This document shows, piece by piece, positions 9,592 to 17,748 of a DNA stretch of 64,000 nucleotides (position 1 is the first letter of the stretch; each line of letters opens with the position of its first letter). Both the position numbers and the translations under genes were made by a program. The stretch comes from Moritella dasanensis ArB 0140 (lineage in GTDB: Bacteria; Pseudomonadota; Gammaproteobacteria; Enterobacterales; Moritellaceae): contig NZ_AKXQ01000001.1 in the NCBI RefSeq assembly GCF_000276805.1, forward strand, positions 1 through 64,000, in the 5' to 3' direction. The notes under the pieces were generated by a model. It did not search any database, was not told the origin of the DNA, and saw only the letters and a list, made by a program, of their open reading frames with translations.

Positions 9592-9599
9592 TGTACGCT
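9582..9599. promoter_or_regulatory. FabR-like operator
   Basis: AGCTTACACTTGTACGCT is nearly a perfect palindrome and matches the FabR operator of gammaproteobacteria (arms AGCGTACA/TGTACGCT) at all arm positions but one. FabR represses unsaturated fatty acid genes in response to acyl-ACP/acyl-CoA composition, and in Shewanella it controls a desaturase. The position over the -10 box fits repression. Confidence 0.75.
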
Positions 9600-9642
9600 A
9601 TTATTCAATGAAACTACTTCATCAGGCTTTAGAGATAGTATT

Positions 9643-10800
9643 ATGAAAGATCATATTATGAAAAAACCACCGTTAATTTGGTTAAACGTATTCGTTTTTG
9701 CTTCAACCTTCCTTGTTGCTATAACTGCAGTACCTTGGTATGGCTTTACATACGGCTTTGAGACGTTCGAAGTTGTGGCTATGATTGTAGGTATATTTGT
9801 CTGTGGTTTATCTATTACAGGTGGCTACCATAGACTCTGGTCGCACCGTACTTACAAGGCCCATTGGTCAGTGCGTCTGATATTTGCATTAGGCGGAGCA
9901 TTTGCATTACAAAATAGTGCGATTCATTGGAGCTCAGATCACCGTCGTCATCACAAACATGTCGATCATGATGACAAAGACCCGTACTCAGCAAGTCATG
10001 GCTTTTGGTTCTCACACATCGGTTGGATGTTACGTGAATATAATGCGATGATTTATACCGATTACACTAATGTGCGTGACTTACAAAAAGACGGTATCGC
10101 AGTATGGCAGCACAAATACTATAACGTACTGGCGCTGGTTATGAATGTCGGTGTGCCGATCTTAGTGGGCTTGCTATACGGTGACGTATGGGCGAGTTTA
10201 TTATTGTTAGGTGTAGCGCGTTTAGTATTAAGCCATCACTTTACATTCTTCATCAATTCATGGGCACACATGTGGGGCACTCAGCCTTACACAGACCGTA
10301 ATACCGCACGTGATAATGCGTTATTAGCTATCTTTACCCATGGTGAAGGCTACCATAACTATCACCATATTTTTGAAACCGATTACCGTAATGGTATTAA
10401 ATGGTACCAATACGATCCGACTAAATGGCTCATTAATGTTTTAGCGTGGTGTAATCTAGCCAGTGATTTGCGTACCGTACCGGAAGCGCGTATCGAACAG
10501 GCTAAATTGAAGATGGAATTGAAACGCCGCCACGATAAAGTGCAGCATTTACCTAATGCTGACGAAGTTATTTTACGTCTTAACCAAGAATACGATGTGT
10601 TATGTGAGAAGCTTAACGCTTTTTATAAAGCAAAAGTCGTATTATTTGAATCGAAGAAAAAGTCACTGAATGAAAAATTGGATAAAATTCAATTTGAACA
10701 ACAAATTCGTGATACTAAATTGCAGCTAAGCCAACTGAAAGAAGCGTTCTATGATCAACGTAAAGTATGGAATAACATGCAGCTTAGTTTTGCTCACTAG
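9643..10800 (+). CDS. acyl-CoA delta-9-type fatty acid desaturase
   Basis: 385 residues; introduces double bonds into saturated acyl chains at the inner membrane using oxygen and a di-iron centre. The three histidine boxes are complete: HRLWSH (63-68), HRRHH (100-104) and HNYHH (238-242). Hydrophobic segments at about 8-55 and 160-200 give the usual four-helix arrangement. After the catalytic part comes a charged tail of about 100 residues (285-385) with heptad-like spacing, probably a coiled coil. A second ATG at 9658 (giving MKKPP) is an equally plausible start. It is transcribed alone, with a FabR-like operator over its promoter, as expected for membrane-fluidity control in a cold-adapted cell. 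Confidence 0.93.
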   Translation: MKDHIMKKPPLIWLNVFVFASTFLVAITAVPWYGFTYGFETFEVVAMIVGIFVCGLSITGGYHRLWSHRTYKAHWSVRLIFALGGAFALQNSAIHWSSDHRRHHKHVDHDDKDPYSASHGFWFSHIGWMLREYNAMIYTDYTNVRDLQKDGIAVWQHKYYNVLALVMNVGVPILVGLLYGDVWASLLLLGVARLVLSHHFTFFINSWAHMWGTQPYTDRNTARDNALLAIFTHGEGYHNYHHIFETDYRNGIKWYQYDPTKWLINVLAWCNLASDLRTVPEARIEQAKLKMELKRRHDKVQHLPNADEVILRLNQEYDVLCEKLNAFYKAKVVLFESKKKSLNEKLDKIQFEQQIRDTKLQLSQLKEAFYDQRKVWNNMQLSFAH

Positions 10801-10851
10801 ATTCGTATTTACTTGATGCGATTCACTAGATAGCACTTTACTCGATATAAG
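10794..10851. repeat. two imperfect 29-bp repeats spanning the desaturase stop
   Basis: Both copies begin TCACTAGAT and share a second block near ACTTGATGCGAT / ACTCGATATAAG. The first copy (10794-10822) contains the TAG stop of the desaturase; the second (10823-10851) follows directly. The copies have diverged. Confidence 0.6.
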
Positions 10852-10855
10852 CTAG

Positions 10856-10890
10856 AAAGAGACTGTAATCTTAATACAGTCTCTTTAATG
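10856..10890 (+). terminator. terminator of the desaturase gene
   Basis: A 12-bp perfect stem, AAAGAGACTGTA / TACAGTCTCTTT (10856-10867 and 10875-10886), with a 7-base loop. The T run is short and merges with the stem. Confidence 0.7.
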
Positions 10891-10924
10891 CCAAGGATGG
10901 CATAAGATAATCAGGGAGGATATT

Positions 10925-11260
10925 TTGATCACACATAAAGATATGCGTAAGTATTTACTCGCACATGATTTACCCACCAATAATTTCGGTAACGCCACTT
11001 TTTTCGCCTTTGTTGAATATGCCAGTCCATTACGTCGGTGTAATGTAGAGACTCTCGTCAGTTTTGTACTTGCCGGTTATTGTGAAGGCACTATTCGTCT
11101 TGATCCAAGTGATGACCTTACCCAAATAGATTATATGATGAACTTCACGTGTGCCTGGCATGAGTGTAAATTTGATTTTGTCACCAGCAGTTTTGTTATT
11201 CGCGGCAGTGATCCGGGTAAAATGGGTGGTGATTTTGTCGTAAGGATAAAGCAGGGTTAA
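10925..11260 (+). CDS. hypothetical protein (TTG start)
   Basis: 111 residues, unrecognised. A strong site AGGGAGGA (10913-10920) sits 4 bases before the TTG at 10925; the first ATG, at 10943, has no such site, so the TTG start is favoured. The protein is soluble, with no signal peptide or membrane segment, and has two cysteine/histidine-containing spots (RRCNVE, CAWHECKF) that could bind metal, though spacing fits no family I know. It stands between the desaturase terminator and gsk. Its good ribosome binding site and clean separation from neighbours suggest a real gene. Confidence 0.65.
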   Translation: MITHKDMRKYLLAHDLPTNNFGNATFFAFVEYASPLRRCNVETLVSFVLAGYCEGTIRLDPSDDLTQIDYMMNFTCAWHECKFDFVTSSFVIRGSDPGKMGGDFVVRIKQG

Positions 11261-11414
11261 TTTACTTTTTACCTTTATATTCTATTTATTCTGGTTAAAT
11301 CTAGGTGAACGACCAGAATATGGTTAATAAATGGATCATTAATTTGGTTTTACTGGTATTTCAGAATTAGACTGGTAAAATCAGCCCCCTTTATTTTCTC
11401 ATGCTGGTTCAAAT

Positions 11415-12716
11415 ATGAAATTTCCCGGTCAACGCAAGTCTAAGCATTATTTCCCTGTCAATACAGGCAATCCATTTGTCAAAAAAGCAAACGTTGCAAA
11501 TGTAGCTCAACCTGTATTATGCGGTATTGATCAGACACTCGTTGATATTGAAGCACATGTCGAAGATGCTTTTTTAACTCGTTTTGGCTTAAAAAAGGGT
11601 GAGTCACTGATGATCAGTGATGATATAGCCGAACAAATTTATACCGAGTTAAAACAGAATGATCTTATCGTCAGCGAATTCGCTGGTGGTACAGTTGCCA
11701 ATACTTTGCATAACTACGCGATCTTGTCTGAATCTCAGTCACTGCTATTTGGTACTATGTGTGACCAAATTAAAATTGGCAGTTATGCGTACCAATATTT
11801 ATGTAATACCAGCAGTAAAGTAAACCTTAATTACTTACAACCGGTGAACGGTCCAATTGGTCGTTGTTTTACGTTTATCTCAGCTGATGGCAATCGTAGT
11901 TTTGGTATTAATGCTGGTTTAATGAATAAATTAACCAAAGACCATTTACCTGTAGATCAATTACAAAAAAGCTCTGGTTTACTCATCTCTGCGTATTTAT
12001 TACGTTGTGCAGATGATGATCCAATCAAAGAAGCGGCTATGCACATGGTTGAACAGGCTAAGCTTCTTAACATTCCTATTATTCTTACACTCGGTACGCG
12101 TTTCATTATTGAAGGTAATGAAAAGTGGTGGCAGAATTTTATTAATGAATATGTGACTGTTATTGCAATGAATGAAGATGAAGGTGAAGCATTAACAGGC
12201 TTTGCTGATCCACTACTTGCTGCCGATGCGGCGCTAGAATGGTGTGATCTTGTGCTTTGTACTGCAGGCGCTGAAGGTCTGTATATGGCTGGTTACACGG
12301 ATGAGCAAAATAAACGTGAGACAAGCGGTCAATTATTACCGGGTGCCATTGCTGAATTTAACCGTTATGAATACAGCCGTCCAATGCGTTTAGCTGATGC
12401 GATTGAACCGTTGAAAATGTATTCACACATTGCGCCGTATTTAGGTGGCCCAATGGAAATTAAAAATACGAATGGTGCTGGTGATGGCGCATTATCAGCA
12501 ATCTTGCATGATATGTTAGCTAACTCATATCATCGTGATATCGTGCCTAATTCCGATAAGCACACGGCCAATTGCCTGGCTTATTCATCACTTTCACAGT
12601 TATGTAAATATGCAAACCGTGTAAGTTATGAAGTATTAGCACAGCACTCACCACGTCTGTTAACAGGCTTGCCAGAGCGTGAAGATTCGTTGGATGAAGG
12701 TTACTGGTCTAGCTAA
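11415..12716 (+). CDS. gsk: inosine-guanosine kinase
   Basis: 433 residues, nearly the same as E. coli Gsk (434), and colinear from the first residues (MKFPGQRKSKHYFPVN). It is a PfkB/ribokinase-family enzyme that phosphorylates inosine and guanosine to IMP and GMP in purine salvage. Family marks visible include CGIDQTLVDIEAHV, FAGGTVANTLHNY, NEDEGEALTG and the anion-hole/catalytic motif NTNGAGDGAL near residues 354-363, where the Asp is the catalytic base. It is flanked by its own terminator and converges on dacB. Confidence 0.97.
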   Translation: MKFPGQRKSKHYFPVNTGNPFVKKANVANVAQPVLCGIDQTLVDIEAHVEDAFLTRFGLKKGESLMISDDIAEQIYTELKQNDLIVSEFAGGTVANTLHNYAILSESQSLLFGTMCDQIKIGSYAYQYLCNTSSKVNLNYLQPVNGPIGRCFTFISADGNRSFGINAGLMNKLTKDHLPVDQLQKSSGLLISAYLLRCADDDPIKEAAMHMVEQAKLLNIPIILTLGTRFIIEGNEKWWQNFINEYVTVIAMNEDEGEALTGFADPLLAADAALEWCDLVLCTAGAEGLYMAGYTDEQNKRETSGQLLPGAIAEFNRYEYSRPMRLADAIEPLKMYSHIAPYLGGPMEIKNTNGAGDGALSAILHDMLANSYHRDIVPNSDKHTANCLAYSSLSQLCKYANRVSYEVLAQHSPRLLTGLPEREDSLDEGYWSS

Positions 12717-12737
12717 TGAGTTGGTCTAGTGAATGAT
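12704..12737. repeat. two 17-bp repeats spanning the gsk stop
   Basis: CTGGTCTAGCTAATGAG (12704-12720) and TTGGTCTAGTGAATGAT (12721-12737) are adjacent imperfect copies. The first contains the gsk stop codon at 12714-12716. Confidence 0.7.
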
Positions 12738-12780
12738 GCTAGCGTCATCCTCTACGACTAATTAATGTTCTGGTATAAAA

Positions 12781-12838
12781 ACCAAAAATGGCGAGCAACT
12801 AAACAGATAATAAGTTTAGTTGCTCGCCATTTTTTTTA
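12781..12838. terminator. bidirectional terminator between gsk and dacB
   Basis: A perfect 17-bp stem (12788-12804 with 12814-12830) around a 9-base loop. Eight T follow on the plus strand and four T on the minus strand, so it serves both converging genes. Confidence 0.93.
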
Positions 12839-12880
12839 CCGTCGATTTCGTCACTATTGTTCGTGTTCGCTCAGCAATAA

Positions 12881-14320
12881 TTAGTGCTTAGTCACTATGG
12901 TATTAAAAAATGCGGCCAAATATTGCGTTAACGGTGAGGCTTGTCTCGGTTTATCTGAATCACGTGGCAGCGGATTGTAACCACTGACCATGAGTACAAA
13001 AGGCACCTTGTGATTTTTCTGGGTTTGTACAATGCCAACTAGGTTAGATAAACCTTTCAATGAGCCCGTTTTTGCGACAATTTTTCCTGTTAGCTGTTTA
13101 CTCAATAAGCCCCGACGATATTGTAATGTACCATCTACACCCGCTATTGGCATGGTTGTTAATAACTGCAGTTTGTCATCATGTTTGATCGTATATTCAA
13201 GCACACTAAACATCGTTTCAGTAGATACTAAGTTATGACGCGATAAACCGGAACCATCGGCAATGACATTCGAGCTGAGAGAAATACCTGCTTCAGCCAG
13301 AATTTCACGCATGGCTTTAGCACCGTTACGGTAGTTACCTGCTTGCTGGAAGTATTCCGCCCCAATGGTTTTAAATATAATGTCAGCAATTAAGTTATCT
13401 GACTCTTTCATCATTTTAGCTATGATGTCACCCAGTGATACAGATTGATGATTAAGCACCATTGCTGATGTTACTGGCTGCAGGTTTTCAACAACGTCAC
13501 CGCTAAATTTAATCTTGGCGTGGCTTAATTCCGCTTTCAATACCGCGGCAAAATAAGTCGCAGGTTCCGATATAGCAAAAGATAACGGTAAATTGCGCTT
13601 AGAAGGGGTTATACAGCCGAATAAGGTGTAATTGTTACCTGGATGACGTGTTACCTCTAAATCACAGAACTGCGCTTGTTGCTGCTCTTTCGTCATAATA
13701 TCAACTTGACTGATTATGCTTAACGGTTCGTAATCGGGAATATAGATAGTGGCTTTTTTAAGGTCCGCTGAACGATTTAGATTACCTAGTACACAATTAC
13801 CGTTGATGACTAAGGCTGACGCTTGCGTTGCATAGCAAACAGCTTGGTCGTTCCAGACTTGACCATTACCCCAATTGTAACCATTAAAGCGGCTTTGGTT
13901 AAGGCTGATATCACCGCTAATGCGAGTTACACCTTGGGCTTTAAGTTGCTTAAGCATGCGACGTAGATCATCTCGGGTAAAGGTCGGATCCCCAGTGAAA
14001 TTGAATTCCGTGTGACTAATGCTGTGTTTGTTGATATTGCCATGTAAACTGGTGTTAAAGGTATATTCATCGGTAAGATAAAGCTTCGCCGTCAATGCGG
14101 TAAGCAGTTTTTGTGTGGATGCCGGCGTTAATAGTAACTCGGTATTCTGTTGGCTAGAGATGTCATTGGTGACTTCGTTTGTGGCACCGAAAGGCTGACC
14201 TATCATATAAGCAACGTTGGTGCCTGAAGGTAAAAGTGCTTGTAAAGACGCTAGTTCATCGGCATGAACAGTCATGCTAATAAAGTAGAGAGTAAGGCTG
14301 TAAAGGTAAATTCGTAACAT
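12881..14320 (-). CDS. dacB: D-alanyl-D-alanine carboxypeptidase/endopeptidase PBP4
   Basis: 479 residues with a signal peptide (1-20, ending VHA). It is a class C low-molecular-weight penicillin-binding protein that trims or cleaves peptide cross-links in the periplasm. The three active-site motifs are present: STQK (Ser68-Lys71), SDN (in MKESDNLIAD, about 306) and KTGS (about 418). The long stretch between motifs 1 and 2 is the extra domain typical of PBP4. It is transcribed alone, convergent with gsk, sharing its terminator. Confidence 0.95.
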   Translation of the reverse strand: MLRIYLYSLTLYFISMTVHADELASLQALLPSGTNVAYMIGQPFGATNEVTNDISSQQNTELLLTPASTQKLLTALTAKLYLTDEYTFNTSLHGNINKHSISHTEFNFTGDPTFTRDDLRRMLKQLKAQGVTRISGDISLNQSRFNGYNWGNGQVWNDQAVCYATQASALVINGNCVLGNLNRSADLKKATIYIPDYEPLSIISQVDIMTKEQQQAQFCDLEVTRHPGNNYTLFGCITPSKRNLPLSFAISEPATYFAAVLKAELSHAKIKFSGDVVENLQPVTSAMVLNHQSVSLGDIIAKMMKESDNLIADIIFKTIGAEYFQQAGNYRNGAKAMREILAEAGISLSSNVIADGSGLSRHNLVSTETMFSVLEYTIKHDDKLQLLTTMPIAGVDGTLQYRRGLLSKQLTGKIVAKTGSLKGLSNLVGIVQTQKNHKVPFVLMVSGYNPLPRDSDKPRQASPLTQYLAAFFNTIVTKH

Positions 14321-14500
14321 ATTATTTTTAAATATTCAAAGCGATGTGGATGATTATTCTAGCGGACATTGTGGTCTAATAGAATGCGAATCATTAAATA
14401 ACACTAAAATACTCAATATCAGGACGAGGGAGATGTGCTTGCTCTGTTCTGTTCTTATAAATAGTAATACGAATAACGATAGTAATATAAGGGTGAGGTT

Positions 14501-14773
14501 GTGACTAAAGCGGAAGCGAGTTTATGGATTGTTTATCTTATTGAAACGGAAGCGGGTTTATACTGCGGTATTACCACAGACATGGACAGGCGTTACAAAC
14601 AGCATTGTAATGGCACCGGCGCTAAATTTTTTCGCCGTGCGAAGCCAATACGTATAGCCTATACAGAAATTCAACCTGATAGAAGCAGGGCAAGTAAACG
14701 TGAGTACGCGATTAAGCAGTTACCACGTAAACAAAAACTCGCCCTAATTAATTCAGCGAGTCTTTGTCTGTAG
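14501..14773 (+). CDS. GIY-YIG nuclease-like protein of the YhbQ family
   Basis: 90 residues starting at GTG with a good site (GGGTGAGG, 14491-14498). The fold begins IVYLIETEAGLYCGITTDMDRRYKQH, which matches E. coli YhbQ ([27 protein letters not shown]). The GIY and YIG motifs are therefore degenerate (GLY, YCG) as in that family, and the conserved Arg after TTDM and the later Glu (REYAIKQL) are kept. YhbQ proteins have been reported as small DNA endonucleases; the precise role is uncertain. The stop lies in a 13-bp tandem repeat. Confidence 0.88.
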   Translation: MTKAEASLWIVYLIETEAGLYCGITTDMDRRYKQHCNGTGAKFFRRAKPIRIAYTEIQPDRSRASKREYAIKQLPRKQKLALINSASLCL

Positions 14774-14803
14774 TTATTGTCTGTAGTTATTGTCAGTCGT
14801 TAT
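14765..14803. repeat. three 13-bp repeats spanning the GIY-YIG stop
   Basis: TGTCTGTAGTTAT at 14765-14777 is repeated exactly at 14778-14790 and imperfectly at 14791-14803 (TGTCAGTCGTTAT). The first copy carries the TAG stop codon (14771-14773). Confidence 0.85.
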
Positions 14804-14879
14804 TTTCTATGTCAATCGCAGTGATTCACTATTGACCTACAGCGGACTCATCGATGATTAGTCGTGAGTCTGCACCCCG

Positions 14880-16667
14880 TTACACTGCTTTGGCTAAAAT
14901 CTCTGGTACACCCGCCGTTTGCAGTGCTGAAGGATTACCATCAAGCGCTGCCGAGAAATTGACCGGTTTAATTTTCGCGGCTTTTTCAGCATCAAAAACG
15001 GGGATTTGTGCCATCGCATGTTCCGTTAATGCCAGGATAGTCAGCGATGGATTCACGCCTAAGTTACCTGCGATAATAGAACCATCAAGAATACGCAGGT
15101 TCTTATAACCATACGCCTGGCCTGTATCATCGAGTACTGCTGTTGCTGGATCTTTGCCCATACGCGCGCCACCCATCATATGCGCCGTGATAGGGGTGCC
15201 TGCGATAACCTCTAAGGCGAGATTGCCAGCGTCACCGCCTGAGTACTTAATGTAATGTTCCGCGACTTTCTGCGCGATTGGGAAGTAGTTTCTAAGCTTC
15301 TCGTCACCTTTATGTTGGACTGGTATCCAAGTTGGAGTGAAAGGGGAGTGCCAAGATCGTTTACTCTCAATGTGGATATTATTTTGTGCCGTTTGCATGA
15401 CTAACAAAATAATAGTGTCTTTGGCTTTACCAACGGGGTTCAGCATTTTTAGGGTTTTAATGGGTTGCTTTGCTATGTTCGCCAGCATAGTCACTGAGCG
15501 GGGGATACCGGATTGCTTTGATGTGAGTGGTACGGACATGCCACCGGTGAATGCTGCATCACTGCCTTTGGCATAACGGACAACTTCAACTTTGGTTTCA
15601 TCATCAGGTGAGAAAATTGAGGTTATCGCAGTACCATTCCACACTTCTTCTTTTTGTTCTTGCTGAGTTAAACGATTATGGGAAACGGTTAACAGTGTTT
15701 CCGAATTGGTTAAGACATTCTGCCCAAGATTAGGACTTAGGTTCGGTAAGGTTTTTTCTACATCACGCATTCTCAGTAATAACGGCATCGTGCCAAATAC
15801 ACCACCTGAAACAACGACACCACGCGTCGTGAGCGTGTACTTTTTCTTATTAAACAGTCCCAGACCTTCGGTGATGTGAATGGTATAACCCGCGCTACCA
15901 TCTTTTACGCCATTTTCATCGACAATCGGTTCAATCTTGGTGACATTGGATTCTGGACGGATCTCTGCGCCATTACGCTCTGCAAAGTAGAGGTAGTTTT
16001 TATCCAGACTATTTTTAGCATTATGGCGGCAACCTGACATACAGTTACCACAATAAGTACAACTATTACGCTTGGGACCATCGCCATTAAAATAAGGGTC
16101 ACCACGGTCTTCACCTAAACGTTCTACATCGATATTTTGTGAAACTTTATCTTCACCTTTTGGATAGAGTAGGCCGCTGTATACTGTTTTAAATGTATCT
16201 TCACGTCCCATATCGGTGGCGACGTCTTTTAAGATCAGATCAGCAGGACCAAAGTAACGATTTTTTTGTACGCCAATCATGCGTTGTGCTAATGCGTAAT
16301 AAGGAGATAGACGTGTATGCCAGTCGTCATGCATGCCTGTCCATGACGGGTCGGCAAATATATTCGCTTCTGGAATCAGATGGGTATTACCGTAAACAAG
16401 TGAACCACCACCTACCGCACTGCCGTGGACGAGGCTGATCTTACGTGTCACCGTAAAGGTAAATGGCCCTGTTAAACCGAGTTGTGGTAACCACATGAAA
16501 CGTTTTAAATTCCAACTGGTGCGTGAGAATTCCTTCGTTGTAATACGTTTACCGCGTTCTAATACTAATACGCGAAATCCTTTTTCTGTTAAACGCAATG
16601 CGCTGGCTGAACCACCAAAACCAGATCCGATAATAATCTGGTCAAAATCAAAGTTAGTACTCGACAT
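14880..16667 (-). CDS. GMC-family FAD oxidoreductase (cholesterol-oxidase-like)
   Basis: 595 residues. The FAD-binding Rossmann motif GSGFGG is at 14-19, followed by the GMC N-terminal region (GSAVGGGSLVYGNTH). The C-terminal GMC signature MMGGARMG...NLRILDGS...NPSLTILALTEHAM is complete. A cysteine group CTYCGNCMSGC at about 202-212 recalls the extra cysteine cluster of bacterial long-chain alcohol/sterol oxidoreductases of this subgroup. It should oxidise a hydrophobic alcohol, but the substrate cannot be read from sequence. No signal peptide. It is transcribed alone from a region with two inverted repeats that look like operator sites. Confidence 0.85.
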   Translation of the reverse strand: MSSTNFDFDQIIIGSGFGGSASALRLTEKGFRVLVLERGKRITTKEFSRTSWNLKRFMWLPQLGLTGPFTFTVTRKISLVHGSAVGGGSLVYGNTHLIPEANIFADPSWTGMHDDWHTRLSPYYALAQRMIGVQKNRYFGPADLILKDVATDMGREDTFKTVYSGLLYPKGEDKVSQNIDVERLGEDRGDPYFNGDGPKRNSCTYCGNCMSGCRHNAKNSLDKNYLYFAERNGAEIRPESNVTKIEPIVDENGVKDGSAGYTIHITEGLGLFNKKKYTLTTRGVVVSGGVFGTMPLLLRMRDVEKTLPNLSPNLGQNVLTNSETLLTVSHNRLTQQEQKEEVWNGTAITSIFSPDDETKVEVVRYAKGSDAAFTGGMSVPLTSKQSGIPRSVTMLANIAKQPIKTLKMLNPVGKAKDTIILLVMQTAQNNIHIESKRSWHSPFTPTWIPVQHKGDEKLRNYFPIAQKVAEHYIKYSGGDAGNLALEVIAGTPITAHMMGGARMGKDPATAVLDDTGQAYGYKNLRILDGSIIAGNLGVNPSLTILALTEHAMAQIPVFDAEKAAKIKPVNFSAALDGNPSALQTAGVPEILAKAV

Positions 16668-17026
16668 GTATTACCCCTACTGCTAATCCGTTAATTTCAC
16701 ATCAAGACTGTGCTTCAAGCACTATATTTATTTTAGAGTCTCTGTGATGTGTCTATTAGACATAATTAATGCTGACGACTTAATTATGTTATCAAAATGT
16801 TGCCGCGATTGTATGTACCATACTCTAGGTATCTCGCGGAATATTTTTTAATTATTTGTTAATAATGTATTAACCTTAAGTTAAATAATACTCGTAAAAT
16901 TACTAGGCTGTTACGTTTAGCGAGGCTTTCATCAATTAAACGGTGTTAGTGTTAACTTATTAGAATGCTTACGTGAAATAGATCGCAAAAATAAAATATT
17001 GTCATGTATGACTAATGAGGTAGAAA
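16668..17026. other. divergent promoter region GMC oxidoreductase / phosphatase
   Basis: 359 AT-rich bases between divergent genes. The only clear structure is a pair of inverted repeats at 16750-16788 (listed separately), 80-120 bases upstream of the oxidoreductase start. No confident -35/-10 pair was fixed. Confidence 0.45.
16750..16788. promoter_or_regulatory. candidate operator: two adjoining inverted repeats
   Basis: TGTCTATTAGACA (16750-16762) is a perfect palindrome with a single central base. It is followed at once by CATAATTAA...TTAATTATG (16761-16769 / 16780-16788), a perfect 9-bp inverted repeat. Neither has a T run, so a repressor site, for example for a TetR-type protein, is more likely than a terminator. 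The regulator is not in the window. Confidence 0.45.
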
Positions 17027-17704
17027 ATGCGAATACATAAAGAGATAGCAATGAATCATAAAGGGCAGGATTTCTTTGTCGGTGACATTCATGGTGAATA
17101 CGATTTATTATTGGCTACCTTAGCGCAGTGTCAGTTTAATTTTGAGTGTGATCGATTGTTTTCTGTGGGAGATATTGTTGACCGCGGACCGGACTCTATG
17201 AAGTGCGTTGAATTATTACAAAAACCTTGGTTTTACGCTGTCCGTGGCAATCATGAAGAGATGTTATTAGCCGACGAAGCCAGTGACTTGGCTCGTATTC
17301 ATCGCAATGCTGGTGGCGAATGGTTTTATCAGTGCAGTGTACAGGAGCAAGATCGTCTCAAAGTGTTGGTTGACGCGTATTGTCCCTTTGCTTTTACGAT
17401 TGAATCTAAGTTTGGCAATATTGGTGTTTGTCACGCCAATGCACCAAGTCATTGGTCAGCATTACAAACGGCAACGCTGGATGATATTGAGTTATTACAA
17501 GATTGTGCTTGGTCGAAGAAACAATATCAGCAGGTGAAAAGAGGGGAGGTATTTCATATTGATGAGGTTAAATTTGTTATTCATGGGCATGTTAATTGTG
17601 CGCGGGTGACGACGAACGTAAATCAACTATGGATCGATACATTAATGCGGACAAGACGATTAACTGTCTTGTCCGCACAGCAAGCATATATGGTGATTGC
17701 CTAA
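17027..17704 (+). CDS. PrpA/PphA-type serine/threonine protein phosphatase
   Basis: 225 residues of the calcineurin-like metallophosphatase fold. Metal-binding motifs are in order: GDIHGEYD (19-26), GDIVDRGPDS (about 47-56), GNHEEM (about 73-78) and a late IHGHVN (about 187-192). This is the size and pattern of E. coli PphA/PphB and lambda phosphatase. The first ATG has a site (GAGGT) 8-9 bases upstream; a second ATG at 17051 is possible. It dephosphorylates proteins with Mn2+ or similar metals; its targets are unknown. It converges on yejM with only 33 bases between stops, filled by an 11-bp repeat. Confidence 0.9.
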   Translation: MRIHKEIAMNHKGQDFFVGDIHGEYDLLLATLAQCQFNFECDRLFSVGDIVDRGPDSMKCVELLQKPWFYAVRGNHEEMLLADEASDLARIHRNAGGEWFYQCSVQEQDRLKVLVDAYCPFAFTIESKFGNIGVCHANAPSHWSALQTATLDDIELLQDCAWSKKQYQQVKRGEVFHIDEVKFVIHGHVNCARVTTNVNQLWIDTLMRTRRLTVLSAQQAYMVIA

Positions 17705-17715
17705 CGCCTAACCTG

Positions 17716-17748
17716 GTCGTTCTAGCGTCGTTCTAACTTAGTTCTGGC
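17716..17748. repeat. three 11-bp repeats between convergent stop codons
   Basis: GTCGTTCTAGC, GTCGTTCTAAC and TTAGTTCTGGC follow one another. The third unit contains the yejM stop codon (minus strand, 17738-17740), and the array begins 12 bases after the phosphatase stop. Confidence 0.75.

Larger units (their letters stand above)
9196..9642. other. divergent promoter region wecB / desaturase
   Basis: 447 bases between divergent genes. The right end holds a clear promoter with an overlapping FabR-like operator (listed separately). Two copies of GTAGATCA(c)AAATTTAA at 9471-9487 and 9504-9518, with starts 33 bases apart, are a possible extra operator pair. The wecB promoter must lie in the left part, but I cannot fix it. 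Confidence 0.5.
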
